Assembly (NCBI GenBank): GCA_038373885.1
Contig: JAWZYV010013018.1
Location: 1-64,000, forward strand
DNA from: Cheiracanthium punctorium
Taxonomy: Eukaryota; Arthropoda; Arachnida; Araneae; Cheiracanthiidae
DNA: 64,000 nt
Direction: 5' to 3'
Positions 36,830 to 47,854 of the stretch are shown here, in pieces. The position numbers and the translations under genes were made by a program. The notes under the pieces are model-generated. The model was not told the origin of the DNA. It was given only the letters and a program-made list of their open reading frames with translations, and did no database searches. Every line of letters begins with the position of its first letter. Positions within the stretch are counted from its first letter, which is position 1.

Positions 36830-37640
36830 CTGTTTTTATTATATGCATGATAAAACGATTTTTATAAAAAAAAAAACCAAGTTCTTTGTTGAAGAAGTCA
36901 GTGGCTCTGCAATACATATTTGAAAAAAAATCTAACAAAATGTCGAAAAGTATACTTTTCTCGAATCCCTTTAGTGTTAAAAGTTTCTGTTTCTATATAG
37001 CTATGTTTGAAAATTGAGTTGTTTTGTATGCAGAATTAATAAACATTTACATTTTCATGCTTCATAAGGTGTTTTAAGTGTGTAGATAGAAAATGTAACT
37101 TTAATGTCGTTTTTCTCAGTTTTCAGATTTTGCTGTTGACGGGCAATTCGAAATGCTCCTTGCACATTCCTTTTCTTGAGATCACATAGGAATTTCTTAT
37201 AGTTGTTTTCTAAAATATATGTGATGTAACTGCGCATTTAATTTTCAAACAAGAGTTATCTGCTAGAAATATAGGGATTTAAATATAACAATAGGATGGA
37301 AATTTGAGAAAAAATTACACGTCGCATTAAATTATTATTTTTATAAATCTTACCCTTGTCATACATAAATGTTAATGCGCAGTTTTGTTCATACATATAT
37401 TTTAAGTGTATATATAAAAAATTAAAGCTTTTTATTAATTTAGAATGCGCAAGGGGTATTTTGAAAAAAATGCTCCGTGCATATATTTTTTGCTAAAATA
37501 TCAAAATTTTCTTTTAAAATTCAATTATATTTGAATTTTTAGTGTTAATAAGAGTGCAAAATGTTATGTTAACCCACTTTACACATTTTTTAAAGATAAA
37601 AACTTAAAATTGAAAATGTTGAATTTTAACGTCCCTTGTC
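36830..37640. repeat. AT-rich old repeat related to 45500-46240
   Basis: ATGCGCAAGGGGTATTTT (37444) resembles ATGCAAGGGGCATTTT (46187). GTCCCTTGTCCCCTTAAAAG (37631) resembles GTCCACTGTCCCCTTAAAAG (45748). I infer two old copies of one family. No gene is seen. Confidence 0.45.
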
Positions 37641-37649
37641 CCCTTAAAA

Positions 37650-37946
37650 GAGAGTCCTACGGCAACAAGGCGCAGTTTTCAAGCACGATTTAATGTTCCA
37701 AAAGGACCCGATGCGAAAACCATTCGTACGCTCTTCGCCAAATTTCAACGAACAGGCAGCGTAACTGATGATCTAGTGGGGAATGTTGGCCGCAAGCAAA
37801 CTGCAGTTACGCCTGCAAATGTCGCCACAGATTCTGGAATTATTCAGCAAAATCCAATGTCATCCGTCCGTAGAATTGCATCTGAGACTGGTTTAAAGCG
37901 TTCCAGCACGCATAAAATACTGAGAAAGAGCCTACACAGGGCCTAA
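37650..37946 (+). pseudogene. DUF4817-like helix-turn-helix fragment of a mariner-type transposase
   Basis: The frame from about 37650 is open to TAA at 37944-37946. It reads with RRSFQARFNVPKGPDAKTI, LFAKFQRTGSV, VRRIASETGLKRSS and THKILRKSL in order. This is the N-terminal DNA-binding helix-turn-helix domain found on arthropod mariner-like transposases (DUF4817 type). There is no initiating Met and the catalytic domain is missing. About 1.4 kb downstream (39314-39335), GGGAGTCC and GGACACCC with a 6-nt loop resemble the GGTGTCC-type terminal sequence of such elements. The remains of one element may therefore span 37650-39340. Confidence 0.7.
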
Positions 37947-39300
37947 AGAGCTGCACAGCGTACAGCGCCATCTGTTAGCAGCTTTTGTAGCTGTCACATT
38001 GACAAAACGTGCATATTTTTTTAATGAAAAATTATTAATACAAATCCTAATTAATATTGTCTAAATTTAAACTAATAATCTATTCTAAATCTAATTTAAA
38101 AGTTTTTAATAATAACTAACTTTTAAAACTTTCATTTTTCCTCTTTGCCTTCTCAATTACAGCGCATTAACGTACTTCTAAATCATTTCCCTCTTATCAG
38201 CTGCTTTGAAATAAAATAACAGTTGACGCCGACTAAAAGAATAATCATAACACCTCTTCGCTCGCATATGTTTTCTCTGCTCCGCTGAAACAGATGTGTT
38301 TGCGGTTTTTCCTCTGCTGTGCAAGAAGCATATTGCTCGAAAAACACCTGCTAAAATTGTTCCAGAAAGTTAGGGCTCTTTCTATAGACACATGTTTTAA
38401 CGGTTTTTTCTTTAGCAGTTGGAGAGTAATTTTTGGTGGGGCAAGCCACTCACTTCATGTGAGGAGGCTTTGCCCACCACGACGCGTTGCACGGATTAGC
38501 ATCTATGCGATCACTTTATGGTGACGGAGGCGTTCACCCACCGAGGTACCAGGCCGCTTTAATATGATCACCGTGATGTTTTTGTCAACACACTTCCCCA
38601 GGTTTACTTTTGAATGCAATGTATTGTAGAGTTTTAAATGTATAATCCTGCGTTTTGGAAATTAGTGACTGTTCCAGTGTGAAAATAAAGCAATATGTTT
38701 CAAGTTTAAAAGTGTTGAGTGAGACTCCTTATTTAAAGGGAATGTGGTCTTCAATATGTTTTTTTTTTCTCCTGAAGTAAACCGTGTTGGCCCAGTGTTC
38801 AAAGTGTTTGTGTGATAATGTTTCAGAGGAAGTAAAACGACATGCGCCATCAAAAGCGAATTTCATTCTTGGTTTTGGAGTTTATCCTTCCTCGTCGCTC
38901 TGATGAGGAATTTCTAGTGCATGTGTGATTTCGTTCAGTGGGGACGAAAAGCATGTTCACCCCTACGACGCGTTGTGTATGCCATCGTGTATCCGTATGA
39001 AAGAAAGTACGTCTTACCTAAGGGGAATAAATCTCCTTTCGACATCGTTGCGAGTGTGAATTTAAAATGCGACCCACTATACGATCGTCTTCTTAAAACT
39101 ATGTCGCTCTCACTACAAAGTCGTACCAGTTACAATCTTTACAAAATAATTCATCGTCTTCTTACGATCACCGCCTTCGACTGTACATCTCCATAGGATA
39201 GTAACTATTATTTCAAACTGCTGTTTAAAATTCTTACAGCTTTCACAATAAACATACCGTTTACTGCATTCCTTTATCGATCTTTGTTTTCGAGATATTT
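37947..39300. other. Interval between the DUF4817 fragment and its possible terminal repeat
   Basis: I see no recognisable coding sequence. Frames of 76 codons (38294-38524, +) and 91 codons (38921-39196, +) match nothing that I know. Moderately GC-rich patches suggest decayed element body. Confidence 0.4.
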
Positions 39301-39387
39301 AATTTTGAAATCAGGGAGTCCTTTTCTGGACACCCGATATATGCATAGTATTACATATACACAATAATGAACATATATGCATATTAA

Positions 39388-39759
39388 TGTGGGATTGGAA
39401 GTGGCAACACCAGAGAGAAGAAGAGGTTTCAACCAAGGGGGACGTCACCAGATGCTGGCCTTCAAAAGCTGCTCGACCGCAGGAGATCAGGGCGGACGCA
39501 CTCTCGGGACAGATCGGAAGAGACACGATAGCAGCGAATCCGGTAGCAACCCAGCGAAGACGAAGCTACCCGAGGACGAGGGTACCAAGACCTGCCATTG
39601 CTACATTATAGTGTTATTCCCTGCTGAATAATAACTTTCTCTTCTTTATTTTTAATTCAAGTTTTAGCTTTATTTTTTTTAACCCGTATTAAACATTTTA
39701 ATCTTTACAAGTGTTTTTAATTGTGCTTTAGAAGATCATGGATGTTCGGAAATCCCACA
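39388..39759. mobile_element. Candidate solo LTR with 4-bp target duplication
   Basis: The 372-bp sequence starts TGTGGGATT and ends AATCCCACA, a TG..CA pair with 9-bp inverted ends. TTAA flanks it at 39384-39387 and 39760-39763. The left half is GC-richer and the right half AT-rich, as in many LTRs. No pol sequence or second LTR adjoins, so it would be a solo LTR left by recombination. A TTAA-specific DNA MITE is the alternative. Confidence 0.55.
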
Positions 39760-39763
39760 TTAA

Positions 39764-40760
39764 TACATATACACATATAAATATTTACACATATTTTGTT
39801 ATCTCAAATTGTATGCATATGTTATCTTTATGTTTGCGGTATCCCCAAACTCAAGGTAGGAAGAATTTTACGACACGATCAAACTCCATGAGAGACAAGT
39901 TTCTCTGTTCGGGAGTGGCAATGGTTGTAAGAGAGAAAAAAAAAAGGATGTGTTTTGAAAATATGGCGAAGGAAAAAAGTTTAATATGTTTATTCTGTGC
40001 TATTTTGAATTAAATATATGTTATTGATGTTTTCTTTAACGTTGTCATCTATGAACAAAACACCCTACATTCATCAACACAATCAATCCTAATAGGAACT
40101 ACAGGTGGCTAAATTTTTTTTTCTAAATTATTTGAAAATTAATTAGGGGATTCCATTCCTTTGTCGCCCCAGGCCTCTGAATTTCTAAGTCAGCACGTGG
40201 TTGTTATCTATCTATTGGGGGAGAGTAGATTTCCAGAATTACCACAAAAGCCTTCAGGAAGCTCCCGGTCATCACGTCAAAATCCCCGTCGAAAAATGAT
40301 TTGTTACAAGGGATTCCGGAAAAGAGCTGTTTTGTAATCGTCTTTGACCAGTGTCATAAGAAGAGCGTGACCAGGAACAATGCGTCGGATGGACCACTTG
40401 TCGAATTCAGGGGTAGAAATGGACGATTTCCTTTACTTCCGAAGAAAATGCTTTAAATCAATTGCAGTTTCTCCTTTTTCAATTCTGAAAATAAGTTTGA
40501 GAATATATGCCTTCCCTTTTCGGACGACACTTATGACCAGAGTATTTTAAAAGTCCAATCTGTTTCATCGACCTTCATAGGCGTAAGGTGAAAGAAAATT
40601 TGGCTGGAAGGGACACATCTTATACTTGCGAAATTTGTAAATTTCGAAACAAATGCTACAAGGTAAAGGCACTAGTAATGGACTACGCGCTTTTAAAAAT
40701 GTATAACAAGAGTTCATTAGTCACATCCACAGCGAAATGAAGCGAGAAAAATGTCTAGTA
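39764..40760. other. Unannotated stretch
   Basis: I see AT-rich sequence with a 91-codon frame at 39738-40013 that overlaps the LTR end and is not recognised. No RNA gene, clear repeat or TE terminus is visible. Confidence 0.4.
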
Positions 40761-40763
40761 AAG

Positions 40764-41104
40764 AAATATAGTTCAGAAACCAAAAAACACGCTTTAGTGA
40801 TAAATTGAACTAACTAAAAAGCGAAAAATATTTCTTAATATACAAATAAGTTAATGAACGAAAAATAGTATTATTGTGAAAACAGCGTGGGGTGCTTTGT
40901 GCTATATTTTTTGTATCATTTTTGTACTAATCGTACCGATCGAATATTCTCAAGAACTCATATATGGAGCACCACCACGCTTTTTTCACAATAATACTAT
41001 TTTTCCTTCATTAATTTATTTCTATATTAAGAATTATTTTTTGCTTTTTAGTTAGTTCAAATTATCAATAAAGCGAGTTTTTTGGTTTCTGAACTATATA
41101 TTTA
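40764..41104. repeat. Inverted repeat, arms of about 135 bp
   Basis: The left arm (40764-40900) and right arm (40966-41104) are complementary with scattered mismatches. Shared landmarks are ATATAGTTCAGAAACCAAAA and AGTATTATTGTGAAAA. A related unit follows at 41105-41190 in direct orientation, so tandem and inverted duplication are combined. Confidence 0.7.
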
Positions 41105-41266
41105 TTTTTCACTTTTAAGTTCGATTTGCTATAAAAGCGTGTTTTTAGTTGTTTTTTTAAACTATGTATTTAAAATTTATTTTTAATTTTCGATATCTCT
41201 TATAAGACACCAAGGAGCACTAAATTGGAAAGTACTACAAAGAGATAATTTAGTTTCACTGTGCAC

Positions 41267-41409
41267 CAGTAGCGTAACCAGGATTTTATTTCGGGTGGGC
41301 TGGGTATCAAATTTAAAGCTAAAGTTCAATTGTAAGCTAAATATCAAATTGTAAGCTAAGTAAAGGGTCCCATTTAGCCCCCTGAGCCCCCCTCTGGCTA
41401 CGCCCCCTG
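41267..41409. mobile_element. hAT-type MITE
   Basis: The element is 143 bp with inverted ends CAGTAGCGTAACCAGG and CTCTGGCTACGCCCCCTG. It is flanked by CTGTGCAC (41259-41266) and CTGGGCAC (41410-41417), an 8-bp target duplication with one mismatch. Eight-base duplications and CAGGGGCGTAGCC-like ends are typical of hAT derivatives. It has no ORF. Confidence 0.72.
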
Positions 41410-41586
41410 CTGGGCACCAAAGTGTTAATCAACCTGCAGTTAAATGCTACCTTCCTCACTAAAAGGGGAAAATAGGTCTCTAATCAACAAATAAAAGCGT
41501 CTTAAAAAGAATGGCCTTAACATGTTCTTGTACTCAACTCTTCCATAATGTGATGGATGACGATATTTTGTAAAAATAAAAACATT

Positions 41587-41658
41587 GTCGTGACCAGGAT
41601 TCGAACCTGGGTTATTGCGGCCACAACGCAATGTACTAACCACTATACGATCTCGGCC
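41587..41658 (-). tRNA. tRNA-His(GTG)-like gene or pseudogene
   Basis: The minus strand folds as a tRNA. It has a D arm with TAGTGGTTAG, an anticodon stem TTGCG/CGCAA around a loop with GTG, and a T arm CCAGG TTCGAAT CCTGG. A T5 run about 8 nt past the 3' end could stop Pol III. It matches the eukaryotic tRNA-His pattern, including the start GGCCG. The acceptor stem (GCCGAGA with TCACGAC) has two mismatches, at pairs 2-71 and 5-68, so it is probably decaying or a recent tRNA-derived copy. Confidence 0.72.
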
Positions 41659-41754
41659 GCAGTAAGAAAGGGTTTTCTTAAGATTGTAATATTTGGAAGT
41701 GTTCTACTTTCAATCAGAATAAGAAATGACGAAATTATTTAATCCTGGCGATCC

Positions 41755-42300
41755 TGATCAGGATAATGAGATAAAGTTATAAAATTATGGTATTGTCACC
41801 GGCAGGGGCGTAGCCAGAAAATTTTCATGTGGGGGTATGACTACTGCTACTCACATGTATGCATACATGTGTGTGATAAGGCAGTGAAGAATTTGCATTT
41901 TGTATGGCAAAAAATTCCTCACGGGGGGGTTATGACCCTCCTATCCCCCCTTTGTCTACGCCCCTGGTCGCCGGTTCTTGATAAATGTACAAAGTTTGAG
42001 TTAAATCTGTCCGTTTAAAGTGCGTCAAAATCGAGTCTAAAGGAGTCGGTTACAAACATACAAGCATGCATACAGGTGAAGCTAATAAAAGAGTCTTAAA
42101 AAAAGCGTGTTAAAATCAAGATAATGGGATAAGCTTATCAAATTATTGTATTGTCATCGATCCTTGATATATCTACAAAGTTTAAATTAAATCTGACCGT
42201 TTAAAGTGGTTCAAAATCGAGTTCAAAGGAGTCGGTTACAAACATACAAGCATACAAACATACATACAGGTTAAACTAATAAAAGCGTGTTAAAAAAAGA
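41755..42300 (+). repeat. Two tandem units of a common interspersed repeat
   Basis: Unit 1 is 41755-41802 plus 41975-42112, split by a hAT MITE; unit 2 is 42113-42300. Both read GATAATG(A/G)GATAA, then TTTAAAGTG, TCAAAATCGAGT, AGGAGTCGGTTACAAACATA and end TAATAAAAG. The uninterrupted length is about 187 bp in each. Confidence 0.78.
41803..41966. mobile_element. hAT-type MITE inserted into a tandem unit
   Basis: The 164-bp element has ends CAGGGGCGTAGCCA and TGTCTACGCCCCTG. The flanks GTCACCGG (41795-41802) and GTCGCCGG (41967-41974) are an 8-bp target duplication with one mismatch. The sister unit carries the unoccupied site near 42155 (TTGTCATCGATCCTTGATA). No coding capacity is seen. Confidence 0.85.
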
Positions 42301-42524
42301 TATTTTGCTTCAATTGATTTCAGGGGTAAATTGCGAGCATGTGCTTTTTTATTACTTTTTAAAAACGCGTGGTCCATTACCATTGCTTTTACTTTAAATA
42401 ATATATATATATTTTTAATTCCGAGAGAATGTTCAACCAATTTAATCGGTGCTCATAAGCATAGATTGACCGACAATTTCGGAAGAGGAAGGAAGCACAT
42501 CCCACTCTTTAGAGTAAAACAACA

Positions 42525-42600
42525 TTAACCCGTTGGGGACCAGCGAGCGGAGATTGAAGCGCAATCACGGGACCGAACGCTCCAAAACGGAGCGTCGCCA
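42525..42600. other. TTAACCCG end-like sequence with subterminal hairpin
   Basis: TTAACCCGTTGGGGACC at 42525 is followed by ACGCTCC/GGAGCGT arms (42577-42583 and 42589-42595). The design equals other TTAA elements of the window. No opposite end was found. Confidence 0.35.
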
Positions 42601-42843
42601 TCGGCCCACGAATTTTAGCAGTTAAGCTTAATTTTACGAAAAAGATCATTTAAAATAAGCATTTATATAAAATGACTCAAAATTTTCAAGTTATGAAAAC
42701 TGTTACCTTTTAGCATCATCTAGTAGCATATATTGCTTATAGATCATGAAAAAGACCAGTTTGTAGCAGTACTCGACGAAATTGAAAAACGGTGGGTATT
42801 TCGATTTTCTAATAAAATATCCGTATAACCTGCAAACAAGTGC

Positions 42844-42980
42844 CGGTACTTACGTATTTTACCGTCGGTCATTCTCACCAACAACTTTTTTCGCCAAAGG
42901 GTTGCGGTAAACTATATTGCATTCCACATGCACACGAAATCGCTATTTTTGATGGACCGACTGTAAAATACGTAAGTGCC
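42844..42980. mobile_element. Small MITE with 7-bp target duplication
   Basis: The ends CGGTACTTACGTATTTTAC and GTAAAATACGTAAGTGCC are inverted matches, continued by GTCGGTC and GACCGAC. CAAGTGC flanks both sides (42837-42843 and 42981-42987). The element is 137 bp and lacks coding sequence, although a frame happens to cross it. Confidence 0.65.
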
Positions 42981-43029
42981 CAAGTGCGTCCATACGAAGA
43001 AATAGCACTGGCTCATTATCCTACTAATA

Positions 43030-43190
43030 TATAAATGTCAATGTTTGTATGTATGTTTATTACTCTTTCACGCTGAAACGGTTTGACAGATTTGGATGAA
43101 ATTTGGAATAAAGACAGTTAAAGTCCTGGATTAACATATAGGCTACTTTTTATCGTATGAAAAAATACACTGTTCCTATAATATACAAAA
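43030..43190 (+). mobile_element. Interspersed repeat end with CTTTCACGC motif
   Basis: TATATAAATGTCAATGTTTG, then ACTCTTTCACGC and GATTTGGATGAAATTTGG, resemble a widespread arthropod repeat head (often Helitron-associated). Near 61664, CAACGCCGGG and CCAGCTAATG resemble the tail of the same type. The assignment is from memory of the consensus and not tested. Confidence 0.4.
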
Positions 43191-43814
43191 ACTATCTTTT
43201 ATAAAAAATATATATACAACTGAGTTTTTATTTTACAGAGCCGTCGATAGATGGCGCAAAATTTAAGTAGATCTGCTGCATGTAATATACATTTGTAAGA
43301 AACCCACTCTAGCACGTGACTGATGCTAAAATAATGACTAAACGTAATTTTATCGTCTGCTACGCCTGACCTGGATAAAAAATACAACTAAATAAGTTTT
43401 TGAAACTTTCATTCAGTTCGAATTGTGCAATTTTCTGCACAGCCTTTTCCAATTTTTTTTCTATTGTATTACATCCATAAAAAGTGTGTTAGAATAATCA
43501 ATTTTAATTTTGTTTAATCACACTCATGAATAATGACACACTTTCCAACTTAATGGAATAAGGAAAGAAAATAGGGAAGACGCATGGATTATGATACGCT
43601 TTTAATATATAGCACTTTTATGCGTATGTATAATCCGAAAGTGTTTCAGATTTTCTTACTTTTATTTTTTCTTTTCTGTTTTTGATAACGGGCAGTATAT
43701 CTAGAAGCTCTTCAGAATTAATATAGGACGAAAATAATATGTACCTTTTTGTAGGTTTTTATCATGAAACCATCCTATTTTTGTAACCAGGCACACGGTA
43801 AGCAAGGTAAGCAT

Positions 43815-43912
43815 CGCATTGGGTGTTATACTATACCGTCTTCGATTGGGTGTTATACTATATTGAACTATAAAGATTACTAATCTTTATTGAACTATAA
43901 AGATTTATAGCA
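43815..43912 (+). repeat. Short direct and inverted repeats
   Basis: ATTGGGTGTTATACTATA occurs twice (43818 and 43846), then TTGAACTATAAAGATT twice. AAAGATT/AATCTTT forms a small hairpin between the latter pair. Confidence 0.7.
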
Positions 43913-44630
43913 TACAAGGGGGCGTCTTTTTTACGTTAGGAGGGGTCGCCACTTACCCTAGGGCCGCCCCTGTTTGTAATCATCCTAATTTTAAATTCCA
44001 TTCAGAATCTGAGAGCTTTCAGTGAAAAGGAAGCCGGTGAGAAACAATATTCTCTCCGCAATAGATTTATTTAGATTGCGAACCAGCTGGACGCGGGAGG
44101 CGGCTATTAATGTATAAATTTTTATTACTATTGCATAAATAAAAATTGTAATTTAAATGAGAATTTCCTGCATATGATTTTTAATGAACCAAAACAGCAT
44201 AATAAACAAAACTAAAATTCAAAGAAAGGATTTTCTGACAATACAAACTCTAAAGAATCTAGAATTCACGTTTGGCCGAATTCAGCAATTTCGTAACATC
44301 ATCCGTACAAAAAATTCCCAGTTAGTAAAATGTGCCCCATGCACTAATGAGGTGACAGCACTTGAAGAAAATGTCTACACTTTAAATTTTATGCTTTGAT
44401 TAATGTCCGTGATACAATACAGTGTAAGGATATTTTCATCTACCGTATAGAAAACAGAAGTAAATGCAGGAAACCAGTATAATGACATGGAAATTTTAAA
44501 AGATTAGACTCCAGAGCAAACGTCACCTACGAACTTTTATCACAGAGCTTAAAACATATATTAACTGGGAAATGAAATAACATTGTATTGCACTTAATTT
44601 TATGCATATTTCAATTTACTGTATTTCTTT
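43913..44630. other. Unannotated stretch
   Basis: CTAGGGCCGCCCCTG near 43960 could be a lone hAT-type terminus. A 71-codon frame at 44184-44399 (+) is not recognised. Otherwise I see nothing. Confidence 0.35.
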
Positions 44631-44635
44631 TTTTG

Positions 44636-44677
44636 AGAGATATCTGGTGTACGTACACCCTCATGTGTTATATCTCT
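44636..44677. other. Nested palindrome
   Basis: The 14-bp palindrome GGTGTACGTACACC (44646-44659) lies inside arms AGAGATAT (44636-44643) and ATATCTCT (44670-44677). Confidence 0.7.
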
Positions 44678-44999
44678 TAAAGGAAATTTATTTTAAAAAA
44701 ATAAGTTTTCTTTTAGAGATATAACATTACACAAATACAGAAAATTTATTTAAAAAAAAGCGTGTCGTTTATCAGATTTAAAGTGGGGTTCACAAGGACA
44801 TTTTCTTACACACCTCGAAGCGTTTTTATTATTATTTTATTTTTTTTTCATTAGAAAAGAACACTTTTAAAATGCCACGTGCGTGAAGACACACTGAAAT
44901 ATCACTTTTATTCCCCATTATGTGACATGCAACTGCTCCATAAAATTCCGAATAATTGCAAGACGACTGTTTTGTTTTTTTAACGTAGTTTAGAAATTG

Positions 45000-46480
45000 T
45001 CGTTGAAACCATTTGTATATAATTTACAAATAAATATTACACAGTTCTGTACAACACAGTCTTGTAATTTAAAAGAACTTATAAAAAAAGAAAAGGAAAT
45101 AAAAAGACTTCCTGAATAACTCAAAGCGTTTCATTCAACTGCGAAATACAGACATTACGTAACCTTTTTTCTAGCAACTGTGCAGTACCTTGAGGCTGAG
45201 TATTTAAGAAGTATGAAAGATTGGAACCTTTTGTATATATTTTTATAACTTTTGATATTTCAGTAGCATATGGTTTGGAGTGATTATAGGTAATACATTT
45301 AAATTATGTATCGCATATATATTTTTTTTTTTGGGGGGGGGGTATAATATAATGGAAATTCGAAACGCAAAATCTTCAGAAAAGCACGAGAGTTGGTTAT
45401 CACCCAAATTATATATCTGAAATATGTCACGTCGAAAGGTTTTTTGAAAAAAAAAACATATTCAAAAGTTTCAACCTTGACCTTTTGCTAGCATATTTTA
45501 TACTATATTTTGCATCAAACACACATTTTGATTATATTTTAGTGGGTGTTGGACTATGACACTACCTAAAATCTGCCAAAAAATTGGATTTTTGTTTTTT
45601 TAATGTATTAATATTCTATGAATTTTACTGTCTCTAAGGCAAAAATCACATGTCTGTAACTTAAACCGCATGTCTATAACTTCCATGCATATATTTACAA
45701 AAATTCATATTTTTGGGGTGAAAAATTTAAAAAAAACTTTAATATTGTCCACTGTCCCCTTAAAAGTTCATATGATTTGCACAAATAAATATAATTTAGT
45801 TCTGTAGAAGACAGTCTTGTAATTTAATGGGATGTGGGCTATGACATAACTAAAAACCCGCCAAAAACTCGGAAATTCCTTAAAAATTCATTTGCGTTCT
45901 ATGATTTTTAGTGTATCTGAGGCAAAAAACCGCATGTCTCTAACTTCATTCGTAAAAAGTTATAAGCGTTTAAAAACTGTAAGTATGTGGGACAATTTAG
46001 ATGGCCTCAATATAATTTTATAAAAATATGAAATTTTTGTAAAAATTCAGCACCAACGCATAAAAATACTTGATAAAATTTTAATTTTTAACGAATTCCT
46101 AAATTAATAAGAGCATTTGTTTGCTATACATTTTTGAATAATAACAATGTAAAACTGAAGGGAAAAGAGAGAATTTATAAATTGGTATGCAAGGGGCATT
46201 TTATAGAAATTTAATATATTTTTATTTAAAATTAAAAAATAACTCTTTGAGTTTTTTTTAATTATTTAATATTGTCATACTTCAATGCATGTATATAGAA
46301 AAACTCATATGTTTTTGTCAAAATTTTAAAAAACAAATTGTACTGTAAGAACATAAAAACAAAGAAAAGAAAAGAAAAAAGAAAAAAAAGCATTTCACCG
46401 GACTAACTCAAAGCGCATAATTCATCTGCAAAAAGCAGAGATGAGGTAACTTTTTCTCTTGCAAGCTTGCCGCAGATGTA
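45000..46480 (+). repeat. Old diverged repeat units
   Basis: AACTCAAAGCGTTTCATTCA (45119) resembles AACTCAAAGCGCATAATTCA (46406). AGTTCTGTA with ACAGTCTTGTAATTTAA recurs at 45041 and 45799. A (T/C)TATGACA...ACTA...AA..C(T/C)GCCAAAAA segment recurs at 45556 and 45839. These imply at least two overlapping ancient copies. No coding sequence is seen. Confidence 0.5.
45250..45345 (+). repeat. Repeat pair, first copy (with 47855-47925)
   Basis: TTTGATATTTCAGTAGCATATGGTTTGGAGTGATTA-like text here matches TTTGATATTTTAGTAGCATA and GGTTTGGAGTGATCA near 47858, showing that the two regions share an old repeat. Confidence 0.6.
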
Positions 46481-47004
46481 TGCAGCGTTTTTAAGATATC
46501 AGGAAAGTGAAGGTAATGAACAGCTTGTATTTTGCTGTGAAAGACTACACACTAAACGCTATTTTATTTTACTGGTTTTTTCCGCGAGAATCGTACATAG
46601 ACGTGATAGTGTGAGGAAACTCATGTTTCCATATTTTATTAACATACATAACATAATCTAATACTGCAGAAACCTGTAACTAAAAATAGTAAAAATATAT
46701 AAATAAATAAATGATAATTTAAGAATCCTTAAAAGTGCTTTACTCAAATTCTAAACAACGTTGCAGTATTTTTTCTCTAGTTCTTACTCATTTACTCATG
46801 AAAGTAACAGAGCTGTAATGAAATGAAACAAGTTTTACTCAAGCAGCTTGTCGAAATTAGTAATACGTAATTTTCCAACAAGTAAACTAGGAGAAACATT
46901 TTAAAACCGGTAATTGTAATTGAAATCTGAGAGGCGTAGCCTAAAGAACACATTTCAGGCTCTACAACCACCCTTTATTCAAACGCGTGTGAACTATCTG
47001 CAAC

Positions 47005-47400
47005 TAAAAGTTCTAGACATTTTCTTTCTGTATGCGTCTTATAGAAAATTATTTGGGCTTATACGCCTTATTTCCTGTATCGGCTTAGACGTTTGACGTA
47101 TTGGGCATTCACGCCTTTAAAAAGTCTTCGCAAAAGTAATTTGTTGAAATTTCAAAATTTTATATACAGAGGTTAAGCATTTTACCCCCATTTATTTTAA
47201 TTTTGATACTTGTAAAATTTTTTACGAACTGTCGAAATAGCTTTCTTGAACTAAATGTTCCAGACATTCTCTTTCTGTAGGCGTGTACAAACAGAAGGCG
47301 TGGATACAGGACATATTGGGAGTTCGCATCTTTAAAAACCTTTGCAAAAGTGTTAAAGCACATAATGTTTGTTGAACATCAAAATTAAAAGGATCTATAC
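47005..47400 (+). repeat. Local direct duplication, about 240 bp apart
   Basis: CTAGACATTTTCTTTCTGTA (47012) and CCAGACATTCTCTTTCTGTA (47260) start two units. Both continue through ATTGGG, TTTAAAAA and GCAAAAGT in order. The 112- and 67-codon minus frames here are not recognised. Confidence 0.6.
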
Positions 47401-47854
47401 AGCATGTCATGTTATTTATCATACACACATTTTTAATACATTTTGCATTTGAATGTTCTGATTTTGAAGACAAAAGACATTCCTTTACCGTGTGTTCACG
47501 TTTTCTCACAAACGGAAAGTACAAGAACTGTCTATAATATTCGCTCGTATTATGTAACACTACTACAACATATTTTTATAAGATGGCTGATCATAATAAG
47601 AACCTGTAATAAGAATGTTATATTCTTTAAATAATTTTGTCATAGGAATTTAAAATTAATAATTCATTTATTTTATTTTATTGCCCAACAATCGGAAAAG
47701 TTATTTTTGGGGGCGGATTATGCTTGCAAGAATATTAAACTACCGCTTAAAACTGTTAACGGAAAGATGCTTAACAAATCCCATGTGTTTTAACTAAATC
47801 AGGTATTAAAATCAAGTTCCCTTATGTGTTCGTAATTAATTTTTTGAGGAATTA

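Noticed and set aside
38921..39196. 91-codon ORF as transposase body
   Set aside because: It contains no catalytic or helix-turn-helix motif that I know; position alone is not enough.
39511..39527. AGATCGGAAGAG followed by ACACG, resembling a sequencing-adapter start
   Set aside because: Only 12 bases match before an indel, and the sequence lies inside a coherent 372-bp element with intact ends. Chance is more likely than contamination.
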